Source: CAYQPF01 sp964419225 (GTDB taxonomy: Bacteria > Cloacimonadota > Cloacimonadia > Cloacimonadales > CAYQPF01). Taken from it: 64,000 nt of DNA. Positions 8,478 to 18,267 of this stretch are shown in pieces. The position numbers were made by a program, and so were the translations under genes. Under the pieces are notes generated by a model, which was not told where the DNA came from, did not search any database, and saw only the letters and a program-made list of their open reading frames with translations. The stretch lies in assembly GCA_964419225.1 (NCBI GenBank), contig CAYQPF010000005.1:23837-87836 (forward strand), given 5' to 3'. Positions within the stretch are counted from its first letter, which is position 1. Each line of letters opens with the position of its first letter.

Positions 8478-9553
8478 AAATCGGCTTAATCGGCTTACCA
8501 AAATCAGGAAAAACAACAATCTTTAATGCTCTCACAGGACTTGATATCGAAACAAATGCCTACTCCTCCGGAAAGGCAGAAACAAATCTGGCTGAAGTTA
8601 AAGTACTCGACCCCAGAATTACCAAACTTTCAGAAATGTATAATCCCAAGAAAACCATCTATGCGAATATCGAATATCTTGATTTTTCAGGTATGAGTGA
8701 GGGAGATGCCCAGAATGGATTGTTCGACAGTCAGAATATGGGGTTACTCAAAAACACGGATGCTTTGGCCTTAGTGGTCAGAAATTTTCAGGATTCAGTT
8801 CTAAATGATACATTCGGAATACCCGGTATCCTCAGAGATCTCAATACAGTGGAAAATGAATTTTTAATTTCAGACTTAATCATTGCCGAGAAGAGACTGG
8901 AAAAAATAGAACTGGGTTATAAACGAGGAATCAAGACTCCAGCTATCCAATTGGAAGAAAAAGTCATCCGCACTATTATAGATCATCTGAATAATTCTCT
9001 GCCTCTAAGAACACTTCAACTTAGTGAAGACGAAGACAAATCTGTCAGAGGTTTTCAATTCATCAGTCAGAAACCGCTCTTAATAATCGTTAATTCTGAT
9101 GAGAGTACTTTCCGGAAAAGTGCTGATATCTTAACCAAATTACAGGAAAACTATTTATGTGTTGAATTTGCAGGCAAGTTCGAAATGGAATTAAGTAAAC
9201 TCGATGAGGAAGAGGCTTCTCTCTTCATGGAAGATATGAACATCACAGAATCAGCAAAAAACTTACTGACCAAACTTTCTTACCAGTTACTGGGTTATAT
9301 CAGCTTTTTTACTGTAGGTACTGATGAAGTAAGAGCGTGGACAATCAGTAACGGGGAAAATGCTTTAGAAGCTGCGGGCAAAATTCACTCTGATCTGGCT
9401 CGCGGATTCATCAGAGCTGAAACTTTCTCCTATGATGATCTTATGAAATTTGGAACAGAAAAATCTACAAGAGAACACGGGCACTTTCGTTTGGAAGGAA
9501 AAACATATCTCGTCAAAGACGGCGATATTATCAACATCAGATTCAGTGTGTAG
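8474..9553 (+). CDS. ychF: YchF/Obg-family ATPase
   Basis: The 359-residue P-loop protein begins with GLPKSGKTTIFNALTG (G1 loop). Its G4 position reads NSDE (N-x-x-E), the variant that gives YchF its ATP preference over GTP. A helical insert follows, and the C-terminal TGS domain (about 275-359) contains ARGFIRAETFSYDD and the closing LVKDGDIINIRF. Family length is about 363, so it is full length. YchF binds ribosomes and takes part in stress and redox control of translation. It is coupled to rluB by an ATGA overlap and followed by ftsK after 3 bases. Confidence 0.93.
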   Translation: MKIGLIGLPKSGKTTIFNALTGLDIETNAYSSGKAETNLAEVKVLDPRITKLSEMYNPKKTIYANIEYLDFSGMSEGDAQNGLFDSQNMGLLKNTDALALVVRNFQDSVLNDTFGIPGILRDLNTVENEFLISDLIIAEKRLEKIELGYKRGIKTPAIQLEEKVIRTIIDHLNNSLPLRTLQLSEDEDKSVRGFQFISQKPLLIIVNSDESTFRKSADILTKLQENYLCVEFAGKFEMELSKLDEEEASLFMEDMNITESAKNLLTKLSYQLLGYISFFTVGTDEVRAWTISNGENALEAAGKIHSDLARGFIRAETFSYDDLMKFGTEKSTREHGHFRLEGKTYLVKDGDIINIRFSV

Positions 9554-9556
9554 ATT

Positions 9557-11848
9557 ATGGCTGATAAAGTAGTAAGAGCCAGAAAAAAACCAATAGCACC
9601 AAAAGAAGTTAAACCGCTGACCAAAAGATTTTATTATCTCATAGGCGGTTCTTTTCTTGCTGTTTTTTCTTTTTTACTGCTTGTCTCCTTACTTGAAACA
9701 ACTGACACGATTTTGGCAGATTTCCAAAACATTGTGCAATATGGATTTAGCTTTGGCGATATTGTTCATTTAAGATTCGCTTATGTTTCAAACCCCATTG
9801 GAATATTCGGAGCTCTGTTTTCCTATCTATTTCTCATTCTCTTTGGCAAGTTCCAGTCTTTCTGTATCTCACTATTTGGGATCGCTACAGGCATCATTTT
9901 GGCCCGCAAAATCAAAAGCACAAAAATTATTCTAAAAACTATCAATCTTTTTCTCTTAACTGTTCTTCTGAATTTTGTTTTACTCGTTCTCGATATCCTA
10001 CCCAGAGAACCAGGTATGATTCCAAATTTTATTGTCAGTTTCTTGATGGCAGTATTTAAACCAACCGGAACCATATTACTCGCCTCGGTGGGAATCATCA
10101 CTGCCCTCGTTTTGACGATGGATTTAGAAAGCATCAAAAACTTATTCAGGAAAAATGAGACTAACTTACTGCCGGATAATAAAATAGATAAATCAATTCC
10201 CAAAAATGAACCTACAATAACGAATATTACAACAATTCTGGAAAAACCCGCAGTTGAACCTCCCAAAATCACCTCACATATTACTACAGCCGAAGAAATT
10301 TCACCAACTAATTCTGAAACCCAACCTGCTGAAACAGTTAAAGTTAACAAACCTCAGAAAATCAAAAGAAGAGAGGAATATCCTAACGGAGAACTTTTTG
10401 GTACATACATAAAGCCGGATATTAATGTATTTTTAACAACAAATAAAGTCCTTTCGAAAAGGGATAAAGATGAAATAGAAGCTGAAATCAAAGGTATAAG
10501 CACTATCTTGCAGGAAAAACTGGCTGAATTTGAAGTAGCAGCAAGTGTTAAAAATGTTAATATCGGACCGATCATTACTCAGTATGAATTGGAACCTGCA
10601 CCTGGAATTAAAGTTAGCAGATTTCTTTCTTTGGCCGATGATCTGGCCTTAGCCATTAAAGCTAAGAGTATCAGAGTACAGGCACCCATACCCGGAAGAG
10701 GCTTGATCGGCATAGAAATTCCCAATAAAACCAGAGATGTGATATTCTTAAAAGACATTTTATTGTGCGAAGAAATGAAGAAAAATGAAAGTATTCTGAC
10801 AATTGGTTTAGGTAAAGATATTGCAGGAAATCCTGTAATTGCAGACCTAACCAAGATGCCTCACTTACTGATCGCAGGTGCTACCGGATCAGGAAAAAGC
10901 GTTTGTGTGAATACGATTATTAATAGTATTTTACTCAGAACAACTCCGGATGAAGTACGACTTGTACTCATTGATCCCAAAAGAATTGAACTTTCCGGTT
11001 ACGAAGGCATACCGCATTTAATCCAGGATGTAGTTACTGAACCGGAAGATGCCTTATTAGCCTTGAACTGGGCAGTTTATGAAATGGAAAGGCGATATGA
11101 GTTGCTCCAAAAATATAAAGTAAGGGATATCAGTAATTATAATAATAAAATTTTAGATCAACAAAAAGAAGAACCGGAAGACGAAGTTCTGCCATATATA
11201 GTCGTAATCGTAGATGAATTTGCCGACTTGATCATGACTGCCGGTAGAGATATTGAACTTCCCATCACCAGACTGGCTCAGATGGCCAGAGCTATCGGAA
11301 TCCATTTAATATTAGCAACCCAAAGACCATCCATCAAAGTTATTACAGGTATTATTAAAGCAAATTTCCCTGCCAGAATTGCCTTCCAGGTATCATCCAA
11401 AGTAGATTCAAGAGTTATTCTGGATACCATGGGTGCAGAAAGATTATTAGGCAGAGGCGATATGTTGTTCTTACCTCCGGGAAAAGCCAATCCCGACAGA
11501 ATTCATGGTGCTTTTTTAGCAGACTCAGAGATTGAAGCTATTGTAGAATATTTAAAAATGCAGCCTAAACCCAAACTTAGAATTGAAATGATCAAACAAC
11601 AAGATAAGAATATTGAAGAATTTCAGTACGATGATGAACTGTTCCCGGAAGCTGCCAGATCAGTTGTCCAGGCAAATGTGGCCTCAGTATCCATGCTGCA
11701 ACGTCAATTCAAAATCGGCTATGCCAGAGCAGGGCGTTTGATCGATATGTTAGAACAGGCAGGAATAATAGGACCCCACTTGGGCAGTAAATCACGCGAT
11801 GTCATCGCAACTGAAGAAGACCTTAAGATCTATGGATATGACAAATGA
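9557..11848 (+). CDS. ftsK: DNA translocase FtsK/SpoIIIE
   Basis: A 763-residue translocase: N-terminal hydrophobic region (about 24-190) with four or five membrane segments, a proline- and charge-rich linker (about 200-270), then the motor. Walker A is GATGSGKS (441-448), Walker B lies in IVVIVDEFADL, and LATQRPS follows. The C-terminal gamma winged helix (about 690-763, SVSMLQRQFKIGYARAGRLIDMLE) recognises polar KOPS-type sequences. FtsK couples division with chromosome dimer resolution. The linker is short compared with E. coli, like SpoIIIE. The stop overlaps the next start (ATGA). Confidence 0.96.
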   Translation: MADKVVRARKKPIAPKEVKPLTKRFYYLIGGSFLAVFSFLLLVSLLETTDTILADFQNIVQYGFSFGDIVHLRFAYVSNPIGIFGALFSYLFLILFGKFQSFCISLFGIATGIILARKIKSTKIILKTINLFLLTVLLNFVLLVLDILPREPGMIPNFIVSFLMAVFKPTGTILLASVGIITALVLTMDLESIKNLFRKNETNLLPDNKIDKSIPKNEPTITNITTILEKPAVEPPKITSHITTAEEISPTNSETQPAETVKVNKPQKIKRREEYPNGELFGTYIKPDINVFLTTNKVLSKRDKDEIEAEIKGISTILQEKLAEFEVAASVKNVNIGPIITQYELEPAPGIKVSRFLSLADDLALAIKAKSIRVQAPIPGRGLIGIEIPNKTRDVIFLKDILLCEEMKKNESILTIGLGKDIAGNPVIADLTKMPHLLIAGATGSGKSVCVNTIINSILLRTTPDEVRLVLIDPKRIELSGYEGIPHLIQDVVTEPEDALLALNWAVYEMERRYELLQKYKVRDISNYNNKILDQQKEEPEDEVLPYIVVIVDEFADLIMTAGRDIELPITRLAQMARAIGIHLILATQRPSIKVITGIIKANFPARIAFQVSSKVDSRVILDTMGAERLLGRGDMLFLPPGKANPDRIHGAFLADSEIEAIVEYLKMQPKPKLRIEMIKQQDKNIEEFQYDDELFPEAARSVVQANVASVSMLQRQFKIGYARAGRLIDMLEQAGIIGPHLGSKSRDVIATEEDLKIYGYDK

Positions 11849-12462
11849 AGTTTTTAATATTTACAGTCATTTTACTGTGTCTAAGCATTTCTTGTTTTAC
11901 CTTACCTACCAATTCTGAATTCTATGACAAGGTTGTAACAGCTTATGATTCAGTTTACTCTTATCAGGCTGATATAGAACAGATCAATTACTTCTCCAAA
12001 TTGAAAGTAACCAAAAAATCTTTTGGTAAGATTTATTTCCAGAATGGAAATATCGCGATCTATTATGAAAAACCGGATTATCAGGTGATCACTCTTAATA
12101 ATGACAAAATCCTGGTCTATGATAAAAACTCTCAAACCGCAGTAGAAACCCGGAATACGGAATATCAGAATTACAATCCCTTAAAATTAATCAACCTATA
12201 CTGGGATAAAAGTGGGGTAAAGGAATTAACAGAGAAAGATAATCTTTACAATTTGAAACTCAGCAAGATCAAAGATGATAAAATTAAAGAAATAATTCTC
12301 ACTCTAAACTCAGATAATTACCTTTTCCAGAAAGTAATTATCAAGAATACAGATGGAAACAGCTTAACTCAATCATTCAAAAACTACATGATCAACAGGA
12401 AGATACCTGAAAAATATTTCAAGTTCAAACTACCAAAAAATACAAAAATTATAAATAATTAG
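11845..12462 (+). CDS. lolA: LolA-like outer-membrane lipoprotein carrier
   Basis: The 205-residue protein has a signal peptide (about 1-18) and the LolA/LolB-like beta pattern: YDSVYSYQADIEQINYFSKL, GKIYFQNGNIAIYYEKPD, NDKILVYDKNSQTAVE, and a C-terminal FKFKLPKNTKII. LolA carries lipoproteins across the periplasm from LolCDE to the outer membrane. It follows ftsK with an ATGA overlap, as lolA does in many genomes, which supports the call. Confidence 0.85.
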   Translation: MKFLIFTVILLCLSISCFTLPTNSEFYDKVVTAYDSVYSYQADIEQINYFSKLKVTKKSFGKIYFQNGNIAIYYEKPDYQVITLNNDKILVYDKNSQTAVETRNTEYQNYNPLKLINLYWDKSGVKELTEKDNLYNLKLSKIKDDKIKEIILTLNSDNYLFQKVIIKNTDGNSLTQSFKNYMINRKIPEKYFKFKLPKNTKIINN

Positions 12463-12470
12463 AGGTGAAT

Positions 12471-13526
12471 ATGATTTGTTTAATTATGGCCGGAGGTGCA
12501 GGAACAAGGTTTTGGCCCCTTAGTAAGAAGAATTTGCCCAAACAATATTTGAATATTTCGGGTGAAAAATCTCTTATCAGACAGACTTATGAGCGGATTG
12601 ATAATTTCGTAAAAACAGAGGATGTGTATGTAGTAACCACAGAAGATCAGATTGATCTGGTCCAACAACACATACCTGAGTTACCAATGGAGAATATTAT
12701 CATTGAACCTTTTGGCAAAAATACTGCTCCCTGTATAGGTTTAAGTTCTGCTTATTTAAAAAACAAATATGCCAAAGATAAGTTGGTATTAACTGTTCCG
12801 GCAGACCATATAATAGAAAACACAGAAGAGTTTCAAAAGACTGTTAAGAAGGCAAGTGTAGCAGCAAGAAAAGGACAGCTAGTAACTTTTGGGATTGTTC
12901 CCACATATCCTGCTACAGGCTATGGCTATATAGAATCCGGGTACATTTATGAAAAAGGCATGTTTCACGTGAAACAATTCAAAGAAAAACCGGATCAAAA
13001 AACAGCACAACTTTTCATTGATCAAAGAAATTTTTATTGGAATAGCGGGATCTTCTTATGGTCTTTAGGAACAATCCTGAAGTCTTTTGAAACTTTTCTC
13101 CCGGAAGTAAATAGTATTATGTCAGAGATCAATGCCTTATGGAAAGATAAGGGTTACCATGTTTCTATAGATGATCTATATGCCAAAATGCCTAAGATTC
13201 CTATTGATATCGGGATAATGGAAAAAGCTACACAGAGAGTCGTAATTCCCGTAGAAATGGGCTGGAGTGATGTCGGAAGTTGGCAGGCTCTATATGATAT
13301 TTCTATGAAAGACAATAATTTAACGCACTCCAAGACAAATTACAAATCTATTAACTCCTCTTCTAACTTTATTTACTGCAACAAATTAGTATCCCTGATT
13401 GATATTAAAGATTTGGTTGTTGTTGAAACAGATCAAGTGCTGTTTATCTGTCCAAAATCATCATCAGAAAAAGTGAAAGAAATGGTTCAGCTTTTAGATA
13501 ATGAGAATATGGAAGACTTTACTTAA
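12471..13526 (+). CDS. manC: mannose-1-phosphate guanylyltransferase
   Basis: The 351-residue nucleotidyltransferase opens with MAGGAGTRFWPLSKKNLPKQ, the pyrophosphorylase signature. It continues with NTAPCIGLSS, VPADHIIEN, FKEKPD and the WNSGIFLW motif. It makes GDP-mannose from GTP and mannose-1-phosphate for cell-surface polysaccharides. It lacks the extra phosphomannose isomerase domain of bifunctional enzymes. I prefer ATG 12471 over GTG 12465 because AGAGG lies at 12461-12465 with 5-base spacing. The stop overlaps the start of the next gene (TAATG). Confidence 0.92.
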   Translation: MICLIMAGGAGTRFWPLSKKNLPKQYLNISGEKSLIRQTYERIDNFVKTEDVYVVTTEDQIDLVQQHIPELPMENIIIEPFGKNTAPCIGLSSAYLKNKYAKDKLVLTVPADHIIENTEEFQKTVKKASVAARKGQLVTFGIVPTYPATGYGYIESGYIYEKGMFHVKQFKEKPDQKTAQLFIDQRNFYWNSGIFLWSLGTILKSFETFLPEVNSIMSEINALWKDKGYHVSIDDLYAKMPKIPIDIGIMEKATQRVVIPVEMGWSDVGSWQALYDISMKDNNLTHSKTNYKSINSSSNFIYCNKLVSLIDIKDLVVVETDQVLFICPKSSSEKVKEMVQLLDNENMEDFT

Positions 13527-14344
13527 TGCTCTATTTAATACTGGCTATCATATTTTCATCATTGATTGCCAATGCTCTGAAATTTTACAGTAAAGACAAG
13601 GATCTACCCACGGTTCTTGTCTTTTTTGGCAATTATTTCTTTGGTGCTGTAATTGCCTTTTTTTCGGTAAAAAGTTTTTCGTTCAATTATTCCGGTATTG
13701 ATTACACCTTAGGTTTTATCACAGGTTTAAGTTTTTTGATTAATTTCCTAGTTTATCAAAAATGTCTTAATTTAAATGGTATCAGTTTCAGTGTCAGTAT
13801 CATGCGGATCTCCTTAATAATCCCCTTAATATTTGCAATTTTTCTCTTTAATGAGAGCCTGATTGTTTGGAATTACCTGGGAATATTAGTCGTTTTAGCA
13901 GGGATATATTTGATGAAAACAATCGAAAACAAGCCTGATTACTTATGGATATTTTTACTTTTTTTGGCTACAGGTTGTACAGATGCTTTATTAAAATTCT
14001 TTAATGTTTATGGTAAATGCAGAAATAGTGAGTTTATTTTCCTTGTTTTCGGTTCTGCTGCTTTATTTAATCTCATTCTTTTAATTAGAAGTAAAATCAG
14101 GTTTAACTGGAAATACTTCTTTTTTGGTTTGGTTTTGGGAATTCCTAATCAGTTTACAACCTTTTATTTTATTAAGGCACTCGATAATCTTTCTGCGGCC
14201 ATAGTGTACCCTATGTTTGCATCAGGTGTGGTATTAGTATCAATTCTATCAGATGTTATACTTTGGAAAACGAGACTGAGTTTAAAGCAAAGTATGTGTT
14301 TAACATTACTTTTAGCTGGGATTATTTTCTTAAATCTGAAATAA
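13526..14344 (+). CDS. EamA/DMT-type membrane transporter
   Basis: The 272-residue protein is almost entirely hydrophobic, with about nine or ten membrane helices in two similar halves, as in drug/metabolite transporters. Family-like stretches are VSIMRISLIIPLIFAIFLFNE in the first half and the ALDNLSAAIVYPMFASGVVL repeat in the second. Substrate cannot be told. It is translationally coupled to the GDP-mannose gene through a TAATG overlap; a role in envelope precursor export is possible but not shown. Confidence 0.8.
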   Translation: MLYLILAIIFSSLIANALKFYSKDKDLPTVLVFFGNYFFGAVIAFFSVKSFSFNYSGIDYTLGFITGLSFLINFLVYQKCLNLNGISFSVSIMRISLIIPLIFAIFLFNESLIVWNYLGILVVLAGIYLMKTIENKPDYLWIFLLFLATGCTDALLKFFNVYGKCRNSEFIFLVFGSAALFNLILLIRSKIRFNWKYFFFGLVLGIPNQFTTFYFIKALDNLSAAIVYPMFASGVVLVSILSDVILWKTRLSLKQSMCLTLLLAGIIFLNLK

Positions 14345-14431
14345 TTTTGTAACGTTTTTGTTTTTAGTTAGTTATATAGATGGTATGGGAAAAAGTCAGA
14401 TATGATTTGATCCTGTAAATTGCTATTTTTC

Positions 14432-14440
14432 TGTGGATTA
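14432..14440 (-). promoter_or_regulatory. DnaA-box-like site upstream of dnaA
   Basis: TGTGGATTA is the reverse of TAATCCACA, one mismatch from the TTATCCACA consensus. It lies about 140 bases before dnaA, upstream of a TTGACA (14484-14489), a typical position for DnaA autoregulation. A single site with one mismatch is weak evidence. The rest of 14345-14577 is AT-rich and empty of genes. Confidence 0.4.
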
Positions 14441-14577
14441 GAATAATAAACTTTCCAGTTGTTAAAATTTATTATTTCAATTCTTGACAGAAAGCTTTCA
14501 TTAGAATTTTTAAAGAGAAGAGAAAGAGGGATACAATTTTCTCATTAAAATTAAATTAATTGGAGCATATATAAAAT

Positions 14578-15915
14578 ATGGATCAAGATATTTGGCAAAA
14601 TATTCTGGATAAATTAGAAGATAATATAAATCCTCAGAGTTTTAAGACCTGGTTTAGTGAAACAGAGTTGGAAGACATTGATGATTCGACACTTGTGGTA
14701 AAGGTACCTACGAACTTTATAGCAAATTTTTTGAATCAGAACTATACCAGTACTTTAACTGAAATTTCTTACGCTTTATATAAGAAGAAATATCAGATCA
14801 AGTTTGTGAGTAGTGATTATAATCCGATAGTTACTTCTAATAAAAGAAGTGAAATCCAGAGTATCAACAATAACACAATTAACAAATTGAACAGTAAATA
14901 CCGTTTTTCGGAATTTGTGGTAGGCAAAAGCAATAATTTTGCTCATTCTGCAGCATTTGCGGTAGCTGAGTCCCCAGGCAGTACCTACAATCCCTTATTC
15001 ATCTATGGAGAATCCGGGATGGGTAAAACGCATTTAATGCAGGCCATAGGAAATTTCATATTAGAAGAAAGCAAGCATAAAACTGTTTATTATATAACAA
15101 CAGAGGAATTTACGAATGAGATGATTGAATCTATCAGATCAAATTCCATGACTAATTTCAGGAATAAATACCGTAATTTTGATGTGTTACTGATTGATGA
15201 TATTCATTTTCTTTCCAAGAAAGAAGGAACTCAGGAAGAATTTTTCCACACTTTTAATTCTCTTTTGCAAAACAAAAAACAGATTGTATTAACTAGCGAC
15301 AGATCACCCAGAGATATCCAGGATTTGGAAATGCGTTTAGTAACACGTTTTGAATGGGGCTTATTGGCAGACTTGAAGAGTCCTGATTTTGAAACCAGGG
15401 TAGCAATATTAAAGAAAAAAGCCGATGCTGAGAATATCTATTTAAGTAATGAGGTCATAGATTTCATTGCAGAACAGATCTATTCGAGCGTAAGAGCTTT
15501 AGAAGGGTCTTTGATCCGTATTTTGGCTTATGCTTCTTATAATAATCTAAATCCGGAAGATATTGATGTTTGCACCGCTAAAGAGATCTTAAATGACATG
15601 ATTTCAGAGAAGATTAAAGATATAAACATGGACTCTATATTCCAGAAGGTTTGTAAATCATATACTATATCTCCTTCTCAGATGTTAGATAAAACAAGAA
15701 AGCAAAACATTTCATTTCCGAGACAAGTGGCAATGTATTTATCAAATTTGTTAATACCTCAGTTATCTTTGAAAGAAATTGCTGAGTATTATAAACGAAA
15801 AGATCATACAACAGTGCTGCATGCAAAGAAGATGATTGAAGCACAATTTCATGCTGACAATGATTTTAGAAAGCAAATTGAAAAATTAATTAAAGAGATA
15901 AAGAATAATGAATAA
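14578..15915 (+). CDS. dnaA: chromosomal replication initiator DnaA
   Basis: The 445-residue protein shows all DnaA domains: domain I (about 1-80, WQNILDKLEDNINPQSFKTWF), a short domain II, the AAA+ domain III with Walker A GESGMGKT (144-151), Walker B LLIDDIHFL and the sensor arginine region, and domain IV (about 345-445) with the DnaA-box binding signature YYKRKDHTTVLHAKKMIE. It binds DnaA boxes and opens the origin. A cluster of such boxes lies directly downstream. A possible -35 TTGACA is at 14484-14489, without a convincing -10. Confidence 0.97.
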   Translation: MDQDIWQNILDKLEDNINPQSFKTWFSETELEDIDDSTLVVKVPTNFIANFLNQNYTSTLTEISYALYKKKYQIKFVSSDYNPIVTSNKRSEIQSINNNTINKLNSKYRFSEFVVGKSNNFAHSAAFAVAESPGSTYNPLFIYGESGMGKTHLMQAIGNFILEESKHKTVYYITTEEFTNEMIESIRSNSMTNFRNKYRNFDVLLIDDIHFLSKKEGTQEEFFHTFNSLLQNKKQIVLTSDRSPRDIQDLEMRLVTRFEWGLLADLKSPDFETRVAILKKKADAENIYLSNEVIDFIAEQIYSSVRALEGSLIRILAYASYNNLNPEDIDVCTAKEILNDMISEKIKDINMDSIFQKVCKSYTISPSQMLDKTRKQNISFPRQVAMYLSNLLIPQLSLKEIAEYYKRKDHTTVLHAKKMIEAQFHADNDFRKQIEKLIKEIKNNE

Positions 15916-16201
15916 ATTATTTTATTGTAACATGTTAGAGCTGTTATCATCTAACTTATCCACATATTCACAGTGGATAAGTAGATTTTCTGTTCATAAC
16001 TTTGCTTTAACTTTTATAAAAAATACTAACGTGTATAAGTTGCAATTTATCCCAAAGTTATCCACAGCCAAAACACATTGTGGATTATTCTCTATTTTAT
16101 GCTTTTTCAATATATTAGGGTTGTGGATAACTAGTTATCTACATATACACAGTCCCTACTACTATTACTATCTTTTCTATTAAAATTAGGAGTATTAATT
16201 T
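15916..16201. other. probable chromosomal replication origin (oriC)
   Basis: Three perfect DnaA boxes occur in 286 bases: TTATCCACA at 15956-15964 and 16058-16066, and its reverse complement at 16122-16130. Near-matches with one mismatch are at 15972-15980, 15991-15999, 16030-16038, 16079-16087 and 16135-16143. The first box forms a perfect inverted repeat, CTTATCCAC (15955-15963) with GTGGATAAG (15973-15981). An AT-rich stretch (about 16145-16200) could be the unwinding region. An open frame across this region (15908-16183) has no protein-like features and is not called. Confidence 0.85.
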
Positions 16202-17443
16202 ATGTATAATTATCAGCGGTTTTTGAGCCTTATCGGCTTCTTATTAATTATGATGTTTTTTGTCGGATGTACAGAGAAGAAAAACTTGGTTGGATATGAT
16301 CCTTCCCAGAATACCACAACCAAAGTTCTCAATAATGATCTTGAGTCTTTAAATCTGAATTATTTTTCTTATTTCGATAGTTTGAAGTATTTTCCCAATA
16401 ATCCGAAATTATGTTTGGGAAATAAAGATGGAAGAGAAGCAAGAGTTTTACTTCGTTTTTCAGTAAATTTACCTGATAGCTCAGTAGTAGGTGACACTAT
16501 TCTGATCAGGTTATTTGCCTTAACAGCAAATTCTCCTGTTTTGAATAGTACCAGTATTGATGTAAAGAAATTGAATAGTTTGTGGACAGAGAAGGGAGTA
16601 AAGTTTGATTCCCTGGCAGTATTGACCGGGACAAGTATTATGCAGAGTGTTTCTACTTATCCGGATTCCATCATAATCAGACTGAACAGAAATGATTTTT
16701 TACCGTGGGTTAACACTGATTCCACTAATTTTGGAGTTTGTATCAGCACAACAGATACAAAGCTTTTAGAAATGTGGGCTTATTCCGCTACTAAATGCCC
16801 CAAATTATCATATAAAGTAACTCAAGGCAGTAAAACACCTGTTGTAAGTTATGTAAATCAAAATCCAATTTCGGATACATTTGTTGTTAGCGGACCTGTT
16901 TATTCTGCTTTACGACCTCAGGTATTAGCCTTATCAAACATACTTCCTGAAAGAGCATTTTTAAAATTTGATATTGATAAGACACTTTTTAAAGATGTTG
17001 ATAATAATTCTTTGGATTCTCTGACTTATGAAAAAATGTCTATTAACAAAGCTGAATTAGTTTTCTTTGTTAATGCAAACTACAGTTTTATTCAGGATGG
17101 GAATTATACAATATCTCCTGCACTTCTTTTGAAAGCAGATTCAACTTTAACTTTTAATCCTTTGTCAATAAGCGAAGATAACAAGGAATATGAATTATAC
17201 CCTCCAACTGAGTTTACTTATGTTTCCGGATCTGCTAATGATGTGAAAGTAAATATTACTTTAATGTTACAAAGAATAACATCAGGTTTGAGAGTGAATC
17301 ATGGTATAGTTTTATTTTTGACTAAGAAGGCATCTACTTCTACAGTTTATGATCAGGCTGGCAGTGATTTTGAGAGAGTAGAATTTATAAGTGCGGGAAG
17401 TAGTAAACCTTCCTTGCGAGTAGTATATACCTTACCAAATTAA
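16202..17443 (+). CDS. lipoprotein with DNRLRE-like beta domains, unknown role
   Basis: The 413-residue product has a lipoprotein signal (membrane stretch 8-21, lipobox FVGC near residue 23). The mature part is beta-rich, with two similar halves: LRFSVNLPDSS...LIRLFALTAN and LKFDIDKTLF...AELVFFVNAN. That pattern recalls DNRLRE/disaggregatase-type modules, but I cannot assign it firmly. It is the first gene after the origin, and two parvulin-type PPIases follow within 11 bases each, suggesting one operon devoted to outer-membrane or secreted-protein biogenesis. Confidence 0.7.
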   Translation: MYNYQRFLSLIGFLLIMMFFVGCTEKKNLVGYDPSQNTTTKVLNNDLESLNLNYFSYFDSLKYFPNNPKLCLGNKDGREARVLLRFSVNLPDSSVVGDTILIRLFALTANSPVLNSTSIDVKKLNSLWTEKGVKFDSLAVLTGTSIMQSVSTYPDSIIIRLNRNDFLPWVNTDSTNFGVCISTTDTKLLEMWAYSATKCPKLSYKVTQGSKTPVVSYVNQNPISDTFVVSGPVYSALRPQVLALSNILPERAFLKFDIDKTLFKDVDNNSLDSLTYEKMSINKAELVFFVNANYSFIQDGNYTISPALLLKADSTLTFNPLSISEDNKEYELYPPTEFTYVSGSANDVKVNITLMLQRITSGLRVNHGIVLFLTKKASTSTVYDQAGSDFERVEFISAGSSKPSLRVVYTLPN

Positions 17444-17453
17444 AGAGGTTATT

Positions 17454-18257
17454 ATGTTTCGATACTTGATCTGTTTGTTGGTGATATCGGGTTTTATTTT
17501 CACAGGTTGTGGAAAAAAAGGTGGAGAAGTAGTCGCCAAAGCTGGTAATTATGAACTTACTCTTGATGAGTTGAAGTCAAATTTTAATTCGGCTGAATGG
17601 GATACAATGTCTCAGGACATCAAAAGAGATTTTATCAGGCAGTGGATTGATCTGAGTCTTTTATCATCTGCAGCAGAAGAGATAGGTTTAAATAAGAAAC
17701 AAATCGTGAAGTATAAGTTGGATAATGCCCGCAAAAAAACATTGTCTAATGCTTTGATTTCATACAAGTTATCAGAAATAAAAGTGTCAGAAGAAGAGAT
17801 TTTCAATTTTTACCGAACTCATAAAGCCGAGTATTTGAAGAATACAGTTGAGTACAAAATTCAGAGAATATTGGTGAGGGATCAGGTTGTATTACAAGAT
17901 TTGGTCAGTAAACTGGATTCAGGGGAAATCAAATTCACAGAGGCAGCCAACATTTATTCCCAGGAGTCTTTGGGCAAGAGTGGCGGATTATTGGGCTGGG
18001 TAACCGAAAATGATTCGGATAAATCTTTTTGGAATACAGCTAATGGCATGGAATTATGGGATTACAAAAGCATCCAGAATTCAGACGGGTTATTTTTAGT
18101 CAGATATGTTGACAAGAGGGAAATTGAAGGTGAAAGAACCTTTGAGCAGGCCAAGCCTGATATAACGAGAAGATTGATCGAGACCAAAAAAATGGAAGTA
18201 TATAATAATTTAATAGAAAGTTTAAAATCAGAAAATGAAATAATAATTTCTTTATAA
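17454..18257 (+). CDS. parvulin-type peptidyl-prolyl isomerase lipoprotein
   Basis: A 267-residue lipoprotein (lipobox FTGC near residue 20) with a SurA/PrsA-like N-terminal helical region (VVAKAGNYELTLDELK) and one PPIC domain (about 125-225): VEYKIQRILV, FTEAANIYSQESLGKSGGLLGWV. It probably helps fold proteins in the periplasm. Its C-terminal helix resembles that of PrsA-type foldases. It sits 10 bases after the lipoprotein gene and 10 bases before a second, two-domain PPIase, so the two are likely co-expressed. Confidence 0.85.
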   Translation: MFRYLICLLVISGFIFTGCGKKGGEVVAKAGNYELTLDELKSNFNSAEWDTMSQDIKRDFIRQWIDLSLLSSAAEEIGLNKKQIVKYKLDNARKKTLSNALISYKLSEIKVSEEEIFNFYRTHKAEYLKNTVEYKIQRILVRDQVVLQDLVSKLDSGEIKFTEAANIYSQESLGKSGGLLGWVTENDSDKSFWNTANGMELWDYKSIQNSDGLFLVRYVDKREIEGERTFEQAKPDITRRLIETKKMEVYNNLIESLKSENEIIISL

Positions 18258-18267
18258 TGGAGAAAAA

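Noticed and set aside
9823..10350. Long antisense open frame inside ftsK
   Set aside because: It is the shadow of the FtsK membrane and linker region; no ribosome binding site, and FtsK itself is certain.
15908..16183. Open frame of 91 codons after dnaA
   Set aside because: It overlaps the DnaA-box cluster, has no ribosome binding site and no protein-like pattern; the region is better explained as oriC.
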